The notes under the pieces: generated by a model | Told to the model about the DNA's origin: nothing | What the model saw: only the letters and a program-made list of their open reading frames with translations | Databases searched by the model: none | Part shown: positions 32,343-41,408 of the stretch, piece after piece | How the letters are laid out: each line of letters opens with the position of its first letter | How positions within the stretch are numbered: position 1 is the stretch's first letter | Source: Gemmatimonadota bacterium | GTDB lineage: Bacteria; Gemmatimonadota; Gemmatimonadetes; Longimicrobiales; Gaopeijiaceae | NCBI GenBank assembly: GCA_041390125.1 | Contig: JAWKQN010000008.1 | Location: 186,001-250,000, forward strand | Direction of reading: 5' to 3' | Length of the DNA: 64,000 nt | Translations under genes and position numbers: made by a program

Positions 32343-33707
32343 CTACTGCGCGAAGAACGTCCCGCACTCCGGCTGACCCGAGATGTCCCGGGCCAGGCAC
32401 TCGTTCTGCGGATACGGGAAGCCCGGATACACCCCGTGGTTGGGACGCGCGCGCGGAAGCTCATCCAGACGGTCGTACTGGCGCATGTCCAGGTACGCGA
32501 ATCCGCCCTCCCACAGGAGCGAGAGCAGCTTGTTGTAGAGGATCTCGTCCAGCGGATCCCCGCTGAAGGACGCCAGCGGCGCCAGACCCCCCGACTCCTC
32601 GCGCACGGCATTCACGTCCGCCAGTGCCGCGCCGTCGTTGCCCAGGGCCGCGTTGGCCTCGGCCCGGATGAGCAGCAGCTCGTCGTTGGTGATCCACGGG
32701 AAGGCTGCCGTCAGGCTCTGATAGACGTCCATGTCCTCGGTGACGGTGATCTCGTACAGCGTGAAGGCCGGGATCACCTTGGTCTTGTCGAGCACACGCT
32801 GGTCGAGGTCCCCGCTCGGCTGCTGTTGGGCGTTCGCGCGCACGCGCGGATGCGCGAAGTGCGACACCGTGGAGAAGAAGCCGTTGGGGGCATCCCCGGA
32901 GATGGTGCTGTGGTTGAAGTACACCCCCTCGTCCATGTCGCCGCTCGCATCGATGAACGACTGGCCGAGGGTGGTCAGCACGTCGTTCCACTGACCCTGG
33001 TACTTGAGCGCCCGCGCCTTGAGCGCGCGGTTGACCTGCGCGAACGAACCCGGATCGGCGTAGCCGTCGAACCCGGACGGAAGCTGGAACGGAAAGCTGC
33101 TCCCACCGCTCTGCAGGTCGCTCAGGGCCTCGTCGTAAAGGCTGTTGATGTACTGGTGCACCTCCGCCGCGCTGGAGATGGGCGTGAGCTCGGCGTTCGG
33201 ATCGGGGTTCGGATCCAACGGGATGCCCATCCCGATCGGGCGCGCGATGATCATCTGCCAGTAGGCGTCCGCCTTCAGCGTCTTCACGAAGCCACGGATC
33301 GCGTTCTTCTCCGTGTCCGTGAGGACCGAGGCGTTCTCCACCGCCGTGAGCACCGTGTTGATCCCGGCGATCTGCGTGTATTGACCGCCGAAGAACAGCC
33401 CGCCGTTGATCGGATCGATCGGATCGATCAACGCGTCCGTCGTCGTGCGCGGCTCCTCGGGCCGGAGGTCGTAGCCTTCGCGGCCCCATACGCCCAGCCG
33501 CCCGACCATGCCCTCCTTCAGGCCGCGCTGGGCGGCCACGAGGCCCTGGACGGCCGCGGCCAGCGTGCCGCGGGTCGGCGTGCCCGTGAGATCCTCCCGG
33601 GCGGGATTGTTGAAGTTCGGAACGGTGAGCTCTTCCGTGCAGCCCGTGCTCCAGGCCACGGCGAGGAGGACCGCACCGACGCCCAGATGTCTATGGATGG
33701 CGTTCAT
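32343..33707 (-). CDS. SusD/RagB-family nutrient-binding lipoprotein
   Basis: A protein of 454 residues with a lipoprotein signal ending STGC. The helical SusD/TPR-like body is recognisable (VNRALKARALKYQGQWNDVL, LLLIRAEANAALGN, LLSLLWEGGFAYLDMRQYDR), and it lies 10 bases after the SusC gene. SusD proteins cap the SusC barrel at the cell surface and capture glycans, peptides or other nutrients. No glycoside hydrolase is linked, so the substrate is open; the surrounding peptidase and amidohydrolase genes make peptides or amides possible. GAGGAGA precedes the ATG. Confidence 0.93.
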   Translation of the reverse strand: MNAIHRHLGVGAVLLAVAWSTGCTEELTVPNFNNPAREDLTGTPTRGTLAAAVQGLVAAQRGLKEGMVGRLGVWGREGYDLRPEEPRTTTDALIDPIDPINGGLFFGGQYTQIAGINTVLTAVENASVLTDTEKNAIRGFVKTLKADAYWQMIIARPIGMGIPLDPNPDPNAELTPISSAAEVHQYINSLYDEALSDLQSGGSSFPFQLPSGFDGYADPGSFAQVNRALKARALKYQGQWNDVLTTLGQSFIDASGDMDEGVYFNHSTISGDAPNGFFSTVSHFAHPRVRANAQQQPSGDLDQRVLDKTKVIPAFTLYEITVTEDMDVYQSLTAAFPWITNDELLLIRAEANAALGNDGAALADVNAVREESGGLAPLASFSGDPLDEILYNKLLSLLWEGGFAYLDMRQYDRLDELPRARPNHGVYPGFPYPQNECLARDISGQPECGTFFAQ

Positions 33708-33717
33708 GGCTGTCTCC

Positions 33718-36700
33718 TCAGAACGTGAGATCCACCGACAGCCAGAAGCTGCGGCTCGGTGGATACGGGGCCACGTCGACGTTCCGGCCGATGGCCTGGG
33801 CGCCGAAGTTGGACACCTCGGGATCGAGGCCCGTGTAGTCGGTGAACCGCAGCAGGTTGCGACCGGAGAGGCTGATGCGCATCCCCTCGATCCCGTCCCA
33901 CAGGCGCGCCGCGGCGTCACTCGGCACTTCGTACGTGAGCGTCAGCTCACGCAGCTTCACGAACGACGCGTCCTCCACCCAGATGGTGGACGTGCGGCCC
34001 GGATAGAGCCGCAGGCGCTGCTCGCCCAGCGTCTCGTTGTCGACGCAGGCCTCCACGCAGGGATCGTTGAAGTCGCCCGACGTGCGGCTCAGATCGAACA
34101 GCCATGCGGTGAGATTGATGACGTCGCCGCCGTGCTGCCAATCCCACAGTGAGTAGATGTTGAAGTCGCCGAAGCTGAACTCGTTGGAGAAGCCCATCCG
34201 GAAGTCCGGGTTGGCGTCGCCGATGCCGGTCACGATGCGGGTCCCCGCGGCGGTCCCGGGGTCGCACGGCCCACCGACCACGCAGCGGGGGTCGTTGGCC
34301 ACCACCGTGTCGCGGCCGACGATCTGGGTGGGCGACCTGCCCTCCTCGATCTGGAAGCCACCGAGCGCGGTTCCGAAGCCACCGGCCGCGAACGGCGGCA
34401 CCGGCAGCTCCACCACCTCGGAGCGGTCGAGCGAGAACGTGGTGGTGGACGTCCACTGGAAGCCGGACGTCTGCACCGGCACCACGCGCAGGGACGACTC
34501 GATGCCGCGGGTCTCCAGCACACCCCCGTTGAAGATGGAGGTCGCGTACCCGGTCGACGGCGGCAGCGCGCGCCGGAGCAGCAGCTCCGTGATGCGCCGC
34601 TCGTAGGCGGTGACCTCGAGCTGCGCCGTCCGGTTCAGGAGCGTGGCGTCGAAGCCCACCTCCACCTCGCGCTGGCGCTCGGGGTGCAGATCCTCCGCCA
34701 CCGTGGTGGTGGAGATGTTCAGCGTCTGCAGGCCGGCGATGTTGCCCGTGTTCAGGACCGAGAACTTGTCGCCGTACCGAGGCTGGTTCCCGGTCTGGCC
34801 CCAGGCGCCGCGCACCTTGAGCTCGTCCACCATTCCCGGCGCGAGATCCACGAAGCGGTACGCGGCCGCGAACTTCGGATACAGGAAGAACTCGCCGGGG
34901 TCGGCGTTGTTGGAGCTCTTGTCGGCGCGCAGGCCGGCCACGAGGGTCAGCCGCTCATCGAGCAGCAGGAGCTCCTCCTGGGCGAAGAAGCCCAGGTCGC
35001 GCGTGCGCGAACGCGTCTGGAAGACGCCCGGGTTCGTGCCCTGATCGATGTTGGACTGCCCGACGATCAGGTCCTCGTTGAGGATACGGGCAACGTCCAG
35101 GTCCACGTCCTCGTACTGGATCCCGAGGGACGTGGTCGCCGACAGGCCCTCCCCGAAGCCGTACCGGTGCACCAGGTTGCCGGTGACATTCAGGTTCCGG
35201 TTGCTCGAGTTCCCGAGGAACGTGGTCCCGGCCTTCCCGTCGTCCAGCTCGTATTGGAGATCGGGCGGGGAGAAGATGTTGTTCTTCAGGCTGAAGAAGT
35301 CCACACCGCCGGTCGCGACCAGCTGGAGGGATTGGTTGTCCCCGCTCCACAGGTCCGCCGTGAAGTCGGTGGACGCGATCATGCGCCACACCTCTTCGTC
35401 GTTCAAGGCGCGGCCCGCCGTCTCCAGCGGGTTGGAGTTCGCGAACGGGTTGTCCGGATACTCGCCGTCCGCACCCGGGCGGATGTCCACGAACGTGGGC
35501 GTCTGCGGGAACGTCATCCAGTAGCTGATGGACCGGTTGTCGTTGTTCGTGAAGCCCCGGCCCGTCTTGGAGCGGATCAGGTTGGTGTTCAGCCCCAGGG
35601 TGGCCCAGGAGCCCAGGTTCTGATCCAGGTTGAGCCGCAGCGACTGCTTGTCGTAGTAGGTCCCGGTGATGATGCCGCCGTCGTGCTTGAGCAACGCGGA
35701 GGCGAAGTAGCGGGTGTTGCCGCTGCCGCCGCTCACACTGGCGGCGGTCTCGTAGGACAAGGGATTGTTGCCGGCCAGCTCCTCCTCGTGGTCGTAGACC
35801 TGCCCGGGGACGAAGAAGTCCGCGGCGCGGGGCCCGAAGGCCTCCACGGCCTCGTCCACGTTGTCGAAGACGCGCAGCCCCAGCTTGTTGGCCAGATCGA
35901 AGGTCCCGACCCGCTGCGTGAAGCTGTAGCGCGGCGCACCCTCGCGGCCCTGCTTGGTCGTGATCACGATCACGCCGTTCGAGGCCTTGGACCCGTAGAT
36001 CGCGGCCGCGGAGCCACCCTTCAGGATCTCGATGCTCTCGATGTCGTTGGGGTTCAGGTCCGCGATGCGGTTGGGAGCGTTGTCCTGGTTGCTGGCGAAG
36101 CCGCTGTTGAATGCCCCTCCGCTGGCCCGGGTGATGACGTTGGTACCCGATGCGATGGAGGCATCCGAGACGATCACGCCGTCGATCACATAGAGCGGCG
36201 TGGCGGCTCCGATGATCGACGTCACCCCGCGCAGGTTGATCTGCATCCCGCCGCCGGGCGCGCCCGAGTTGGCCTGGATGTCGGCGCCCGCGACCTTACC
36301 GGCGAGCTGCTGCTCGACGGAGGCGGCGGGGACCTGCGTGAGCTCCTCTGCGCTCACGCTCGCAACGGCGTTGGCGAGGTTGCGGCGGGCCACGCTGGTG
36401 ACCTGGCCGGTGACCACCAGCTCGTCCAGCCGCAGGGCGTCCTGCCCCAGCTGGATCACCACCGTGGACTGGTTCTCGCCGACCTCCACGGTGGCCGTCT
36501 GCCAGCCCAGGAGGCTGGCCTGCAGCCGGACCGGACCGGAGGGAACGTTCAGGACGAAGCGACCCTCCCGGTCGGTGAACGTGCCGACACGGTTGTTCCC
36601 GACCAGTTGGACGGCGACGTCCTGGAGGGGTTGGGCTCCCGATTCGGCGACGACCTGCCCTCGGACCTCACGCTGCTGCGCGTGGAGGGGGAGGGGGACG

Positions 36701-36744
36701 ATCAGCGCCAAGAGGAGTCCCAGGCGGATGGGGACTCTCGACAT
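33718..36744 (-). CDS. SusC/RagA-family TonB-linked outer-membrane transporter
   Basis: A protein of 1008 residues: signal peptide (PLPLHAQQ), carboxypeptidase-regulatory-like domain (about 25-110, VRGQVVAESGAQPLQDVAVQ), plug (about 120-270: RGVTSIIGAATPLYVIDGVI, LNPNDIESIEILKGGSAAA, NGVIVITTKQGR) and a 22-strand-type barrel ending in the aromatic WLSVDLTF. Typical SusC length. It imports a substrate captured by the adjacent SusD using TonB energy. GGAGG lies four bases before the ATG. A plug-only paralogue lies downstream of susD in the same orientation and may belong to the operon. Confidence 0.95.
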   Translation of the reverse strand: MSRVPIRLGLLLALIVPLPLHAQQREVRGQVVAESGAQPLQDVAVQLVGNNRVGTFTDREGRFVLNVPSGPVRLQASLLGWQTATVEVGENQSTVVIQLGQDALRLDELVVTGQVTSVARRNLANAVASVSAEELTQVPAASVEQQLAGKVAGADIQANSGAPGGGMQINLRGVTSIIGAATPLYVIDGVIVSDASIASGTNVITRASGGAFNSGFASNQDNAPNRIADLNPNDIESIEILKGGSAAAIYGSKASNGVIVITTKQGREGAPRYSFTQRVGTFDLANKLGLRVFDNVDEAVEAFGPRAADFFVPGQVYDHEEELAGNNPLSYETAASVSGGSGNTRYFASALLKHDGGIITGTYYDKQSLRLNLDQNLGSWATLGLNTNLIRSKTGRGFTNNDNRSISYWMTFPQTPTFVDIRPGADGEYPDNPFANSNPLETAGRALNDEEVWRMIASTDFTADLWSGDNQSLQLVATGGVDFFSLKNNIFSPPDLQYELDDGKAGTTFLGNSSNRNLNVTGNLVHRYGFGEGLSATTSLGIQYEDVDLDVARILNEDLIVGQSNIDQGTNPGVFQTRSRTRDLGFFAQEELLLLDERLTLVAGLRADKSSNNADPGEFFLYPKFAAAYRFVDLAPGMVDELKVRGAWGQTGNQPRYGDKFSVLNTGNIAGLQTLNISTTTVAEDLHPERQREVEVGFDATLLNRTAQLEVTAYERRITELLLRRALPPSTGYATSIFNGGVLETRGIESSLRVVPVQTSGFQWTSTTTFSLDRSEVVELPVPPFAAGGFGTALGGFQIEEGRSPTQIVGRDTVVANDPRCVVGGPCDPGTAAGTRIVTGIGDANPDFRMGFSNEFSFGDFNIYSLWDWQHGGDVINLTAWLFDLSRTSGDFNDPCVEACVDNETLGEQRLRLYPGRTSTIWVEDASFVKLRELTLTYEVPSDAAARLWDGIEGMRISLSGRNLLRFTDYTGLDPEVSNFGAQAIGRNVDVAPYPPSRSFWLSVDLTF

Positions 36745-36903
36745 GTGACCTCCGAAGTAGGGGTGCGGGACGGGAAGAGAGCACGCCCGCGGGGGGTTGT
36801 CCGGGCAACTTGGGATGCCCGCACGCGCCTTTCAACCCGGGAGCCCGGCGCCCTCCGGTGGACCGGCCGGACATGCGCGTCGGTTCAGGACACCCGGTGC
36901 GGG

Positions 36904-37299
36904 TCAGCGCGTGCGCAGGGACGACTGGACCAGGTTGTCCTGGAGGGTCCACACCAACACGAGCCCCGACTCGAGCTGGACCGAGGGACTGCGGTAGACG
37001 GCATCACTGCCCACCGGATCGGCGAGCAGGGCGATGGTCTCCCCCGGGGGCGCGATCTCCGGTGGGATGCGGAAGGTGCGGTCGGACAGGGCGGGTGCCA
37101 GGCCCAGGCGGTGGCGCGCCCCTCCACGCTCGACGGACACCGTGATATCCGCCCAGCCCCGGTTCGTGACCTGGAGGGTGGCCGGCTCGGGCCCGGCTCC
37201 GGCCCAGCGCGGACGCACACACCCCTCCAGGGCCGGCAGCACCAGGGCCAGTGCGACCGCCGCGTGTCGGAAGGAAGGTGCCCAGCATTCCCGGCGCAT
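36904..37299 (-). CDS. Small lipoprotein of unknown function
   Basis: A protein of 131 residues with a lipoprotein signal (VALALVLPALEGC). The mature part is beta-rich (PATLQVTNRGWADITVSVER then HRLGLAPALSDRTFRIPPEI) and resembles short Ig-like or immunity-type periplasmic sandwiches, without a specific family. It stands 159 bases upstream of the SusC gene and divergent from the PGM1-type ligase. Function unknown. The ATG at 37299 starts the signal; an upstream in-frame start adds only Arg/Pro-rich sequence. Confidence 0.65.
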   Translation of the reverse strand: MRRECWAPSFRHAAVALALVLPALEGCVRPRWAGAGPEPATLQVTNRGWADITVSVERGGARHRLGLAPALSDRTFRIPPEIAPPGETIALLADPVGSDAVYRSPSVQLESGLVLVWTLQDNLVQSSLRTR

Positions 37300-37482
37300 G
37301 CTCCAAGCTACCAGCGCCAGGCGCGCGCGCGCCAACACGTGGAAACGCGCGGGTCCGGGCCGGACGGCGCGAGGCCGTCCCCAGCCCCCGACGCCCCGTG
37401 GCGGCGGTTGCACGCGTCACGTCCCCCGGCCCATTCTGGCTGCGGCCGGCCCCGCCGGCGCTTCCCCCGGTAGGAGCCCGTG

Positions 37483-39093
37483 ATGTCCACCTTCCCCCCT
37501 GGTTCTCCCTACGGTCCGCTCGGGTCCCACGAGGAGCTCGAGGAATTCGAGCGACTCAAACGTCAACTCCCCGACACGGCGCGCTCCATCCTGCACGAGC
37601 CGGGCTTCGAGCACACGACCGTCGTGGTGCCGTCCATCAGCGTGAACCAGGAGGAGCTGCGCAAGATCAAGGGCGCTTCCTTCTACGAGGAGCGCCTCCT
37701 GTTCACGCTGATCCGACTCGCCAATCCGGCGGCGCGTCTGGTCTACGTCACCAGCCAGCCGATCCACCCGGACATCCTCGAGTACTATCTGCAACATCTG
37801 CCGGGCGTGCCCATGCGGCACGCGCTGCGCCGACTGCTCGTCCTCCGGCTCTACGACGCGTCTCCCCGCCCGCTCACGGAGAAGGTCCTCGAGCGCCCGC
37901 GCGTGATCCGGCGCATCCGGGACTGGATCGGCCCCCCCGAGCGCGCGTATCTGAGCGTCTTCAACTCCACGGCCCTCGAACGCCGACTGGCGGTCGAGCT
38001 CGGCATCCCGCTCAATGCGGTCGACCCGGCCCTGCTCTGGCTCGGCACCAAGTCGGGGTCGCGCCGGGTCTTCGAGGAGGCCGGCGTCGACCTGCCCGCG
38101 GGGCGGTCCGGGGTCCAGAGCGAGGACGAGGTGATCCACGCGTTGAGCCGGCTCGCGTCGGACCGGCCCGGGCTGCGTCAGGCCATCGTCAAGCTCAACG
38201 ACAGCTTCGCGGGAGAAGGCAACGCCATCTTCCGCTTTCCCGACCCGCTGCCCGAGGCCCCGCTGGAGCGCTCGGCCGCCCTGCGGACGGAGCTGCACGC
38301 GATGGCGCTCGCCGGTCAGGGAGAGACCCACCGCGAGTTCCTGCGGAAGCTGGGCGAGATGGGTGGGGTGGTGGAGGAGCGCATCGAGGGGACGGAGTTC
38401 CATTCCCCGAGCGTCCAGCTCCGCATCCACCCCGACGGCGAGCTGGCCCTGGTCTCCACCCACGACCAGGTGCTGGGGGGCGAGTCGGCGCAGGCCTACG
38501 TGGGATGCCGCTTTCCCGCCGCGGACGGGTACCGGGACCTCATCCAGGACGCGGGGCTGCGGATCGGCGAGGTCCTGGCCAGAAAGGGGGTCCTGGGCCG
38601 GTTCGGGATCGACTTCGTGCTGTCCCGCGATCCCGGAACCCCGTGGCGGGCCCACGCCATCGAGATCAACCTGCGGATGGGCGGAACCACGCCTCCGTTC
38701 ATGGCGCTGGAGTTCCTCACCGGCGGCCGGCTGGACCGGGGCACCGGGTTGTACCACACGTTGAACGGAACGCCCAAGTACTACACGGCCACGGACAACC
38801 TGCGCTCTCCGGCCTACCGCGGCCTCCTGCCGGAAGACCTCATGGAGCTGCTGGTCTCGCACGGGCTGCACTTCAAGCACAGCACGGGAACCGGTGTGCT
38901 GTTCTACATGATCGGGGCCCTGTCCCAGTACGGGAAGCTGGGGCTGACCTCCATCGGGAACAGTCGCGCCGAGGCGGACGAGATGTATCGCACCACGGTG
39001 GCCATCCTCGACCGCGAAACGGGCGCCGATTCCAGCGATCTGGACGTCCCCACCTCGCTGTTCACCGTCACGGCCTCCACCCGGATGGAGTAA
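37483..39093 (+). CDS. ATP-grasp peptide ligase, PGM1-related
   Basis: A protein of 536 residues. The N-terminal third has LSVFNSTALERRLAVELGIP, the middle an ATP-grasp core (IVKLNDSFAGEGNAIFRFP, VVEERIEGTEFHSPSVQL, HAIEINLRMGGTTPPFM with the Mg-binding E/N pair) and the C-terminus the PGM1_C region (HFKHSTGTGVLFYMIGALSQ). PGM1 ligates a peptide to a nonproteinogenic amino acid in pheganomycin biosynthesis; related proteins join carboxylates to amines, mostly with unknown substrates. The ATG at 37483 has GGAG six bases upstream; a GTG at 37480 is the alternative. The gene stands alone upstream of glgP. Confidence 0.88.
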   Translation: MSTFPPGSPYGPLGSHEELEEFERLKRQLPDTARSILHEPGFEHTTVVVPSISVNQEELRKIKGASFYEERLLFTLIRLANPAARLVYVTSQPIHPDILEYYLQHLPGVPMRHALRRLLVLRLYDASPRPLTEKVLERPRVIRRIRDWIGPPERAYLSVFNSTALERRLAVELGIPLNAVDPALLWLGTKSGSRRVFEEAGVDLPAGRSGVQSEDEVIHALSRLASDRPGLRQAIVKLNDSFAGEGNAIFRFPDPLPEAPLERSAALRTELHAMALAGQGETHREFLRKLGEMGGVVEERIEGTEFHSPSVQLRIHPDGELALVSTHDQVLGGESAQAYVGCRFPAADGYRDLIQDAGLRIGEVLARKGVLGRFGIDFVLSRDPGTPWRAHAIEINLRMGGTTPPFMALEFLTGGRLDRGTGLYHTLNGTPKYYTATDNLRSPAYRGLLPEDLMELLVSHGLHFKHSTGTGVLFYMIGALSQYGKLGLTSIGNSRAEADEMYRTTVAILDRETGADSSDLDVPTSLFTVTASTRME

Positions 39094-39226
39094 GCGCCGG
39101 CGCCGGCGGGACTTCACCGGACAGGCCGTCCTGTGCAGATTGTCGGGCTCGCTTGTTGCAACGCCTGCACCCGTGGCACCAGGGCGGCCGTGGTGCCGTC
39201 CGTCCCCTTGAACGCGCCCCGACCCG

Positions 39227-41386
39227 ATGAGCCACCGACAGAAGATCCCCTACCTGCCGGACGCCCTCGAGGGCCTCGCCGAGCTGGCCACGAACCTCTG
39301 GTGGTCCTGGCACCTGGAGGCGCGGGCGCTGTTCGCCTCGATCGATCCCATCTTGTGGCGGCAGTGGTGGCACAACCCCATCGCCCTCTTGCGGAAGGCC
39401 GACCCGGCCCGGCTGGCCGAGTGTGCCAGCGATCCGCAGTTCCTGCAGCGGTACCACGCCGTCCAGGAGCGGATGCGGCAGGAGCTCACCGGGGACGACA
39501 CGTGGTTCCACGAGCGCCACCCCGACCTCGGACGCGGGCGGCCGATCGCGTACTTCTGCGCCGAGTTCGCGCTGCACAACTCCGTGCCCATCTACTCGGG
39601 CGGTCTCGGCGTGCTCGCTGGTGACCATTGCAAGGCCATCTCCGACCTGGGCGTCCCCTTCGTGGGCGTCGGGCTGCTGTACGCCAAGGGATACTTCGAC
39701 CAGAAGCTGACGGCGGACGGATGGCAGGTGGACGGGGACGAGCCGTTCGACACCGACCTGATGCCGTTGACGGCGCTGCGGGCGGAGGACGGCAGCCGGG
39801 TCCTCGCCACGCTCCCCACGGGAGATCGGGACATCCACATCGGGGCGTGGGAGATCCGGGTGGGTCGCACACGGGTCATCCTGCTCGATACGGACCTGGA
39901 GGAGAACCACCGCGACGACCGGGCGCTGACGAGCAAGCTGTACGGCGGCGGACGCGAGCTGCGCCTCAAGCAGGAGTGGATCCTGGGCGTGGGGGGCGTG
40001 CGTGTCCTGCGCGCGCTGGGCGTTCGCCCGGGCGCGTGGCACGCGAACGAGGGCCACGCCGCGTTCATGCTGATCGAGCGGCTGCGCGAGTACCTCGAGC
40101 GCGGCATGGGCGCCCATGACGCCGTCGCGCGCGTGCGCGCCCACAGCGTCTTCACGACGCACACGCCGGTTCCCGCCGGCCATGACACCTTCCAGCGCGA
40201 ACAGATCGAGTCCTGCATCCCGGCGGCCTACTGGGAGGGGATGGGGATGGACACCGAGGGCTTCCTGTCCCTGGGACGCCATCCCGAGATCGACCACCAG
40301 ACCTTCCACATGACCGCAGCCGCCATCCGGCTCTGTCAGGGAGTCAACGGGGTGTCCGAGCGGCACGGTCTGGAGACCCGCCGCATCTGGCAGTCGCTGT
40401 GGCCGGGCGTGCAGCCGGAGGCCGTGCCCATCGGGCACGTCACCAACGGCGTGCACATGCCGACGTGGATGAGCGCCGAGATCCGCCTGCTCCTGGATCG
40501 CCACCTGGGGCACGAGTGGCGCGCTCCCGGCGCGGCCCCGGAGCTGTGGGACCGCGTCCTGGAGATCCCGGACCGTGAGCTCTGGCACACGCACGTCGGG
40601 CTGAAGAAGCAACTGTTCCGGTTCATCCGCGAGCAGTCGCGGCGCCGCTGGACCGAGCACTGGGACGAGCCCGCCCACCTGGCGGCCTCCGGGACCCTCC
40701 TGGATCCGGACGCGCTGACGCTCGGCTTCGCGCGCCGCTTCGCGACCTACAAGCGGGCCGACCTGCTGCTCCGGAGCGAGGGTCGTCTGCTGCGGCTCCT
40801 GACCAACGCGCGGCGTCCCGTGCAGATCGTCTTCGCGGGCAAGGCCCATCCCGCGGACGACGCCGGCAAGCAGGTCCTGCAACGGATCTACCAGCTGGCG
40901 CGCGACCCCAAGGTGGAGGGACGGGTCGCGTTCCTGGAGGACTACGAGCTGCACCTGGCCCACCGGCTCTACGAAGGGGTGGACGTGTGGTTGAACCTGC
41001 CCCGGGTGCCGTTGGAGGCCTGCGGCACCAGTGGCATGAAGGCGGCGCTGAACGGAGTCCCCCAGCTCGCGACACTCGATGGCTGGTGGGCGGAGGGCTT
41101 CACCGGGAAGAACGGATGGGCCATCCCGCTCCCGGGGGAGCGCTCGGACGTGGACGAGGCGGACTGGGATCACCTCTTCACGCTGCTCGAGGACGAGGTG
41201 CTCCCCCTCTATCACGAGCGCGACGCGGACGGCGTGCCCCACGGCTGGGCCGAACGGATGAAGCACGCGATCCGGGAAGCCGGGCGCAACTTCACGGCCG
41301 GCGGCATGATCGAGCGCTATGTCGCGCAGTACTACGTCGGCGCCTGTCGCGGGGACGCGGGGACGGACCTTCCCCCCCACGGCTGA
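39227..41386 (+). CDS. glgP: Alpha-glucan phosphorylase
   Basis: A protein of 719 residues of the short bacterial glucan phosphorylase type. It releases glucose-1-phosphate from glycogen or maltodextrin ends using orthophosphate and PLP. Seen directly: FCAEFALHNSVPIYSGGLGV near residues 108-127, AWHANEGHAAF, VTNGVHMPTW, RRFATYKRADLLL and the PLP lysine in EACGTSGMKAALNGVP (about K605). It lacks the DUF3417 region of the 850-residue class. The upstream neighbour is the PGM1-type ligase, with 133 bases between, so an independent promoter is likely. No glycogen synthase or branching enzyme is in the window. Confidence 0.95.
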   Translation: MSHRQKIPYLPDALEGLAELATNLWWSWHLEARALFASIDPILWRQWWHNPIALLRKADPARLAECASDPQFLQRYHAVQERMRQELTGDDTWFHERHPDLGRGRPIAYFCAEFALHNSVPIYSGGLGVLAGDHCKAISDLGVPFVGVGLLYAKGYFDQKLTADGWQVDGDEPFDTDLMPLTALRAEDGSRVLATLPTGDRDIHIGAWEIRVGRTRVILLDTDLEENHRDDRALTSKLYGGGRELRLKQEWILGVGGVRVLRALGVRPGAWHANEGHAAFMLIERLREYLERGMGAHDAVARVRAHSVFTTHTPVPAGHDTFQREQIESCIPAAYWEGMGMDTEGFLSLGRHPEIDHQTFHMTAAAIRLCQGVNGVSERHGLETRRIWQSLWPGVQPEAVPIGHVTNGVHMPTWMSAEIRLLLDRHLGHEWRAPGAAPELWDRVLEIPDRELWHTHVGLKKQLFRFIREQSRRRWTEHWDEPAHLAASGTLLDPDALTLGFARRFATYKRADLLLRSEGRLLRLLTNARRPVQIVFAGKAHPADDAGKQVLQRIYQLARDPKVEGRVAFLEDYELHLAHRLYEGVDVWLNLPRVPLEACGTSGMKAALNGVPQLATLDGWWAEGFTGKNGWAIPLPGERSDVDEADWDHLFTLLEDEVLPLYHERDADGVPHGWAERMKHAIREAGRNFTAGGMIERYVAQYYVGACRGDAGTDLPPHG

Positions 41387-41408
41387 TGCCGGGGCCGGGA
41401 CAGTCGGG

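Noticed and set aside
34684..37473. A 929-codon open frame on the plus strand
   Set aside because: Antisense to the SusC gene; composition is low-complexity Arg/Val/Gly typical of a mirror frame. The same holds for 9417-11744, 11648-13945, 18235-21021 and 57769-61785.
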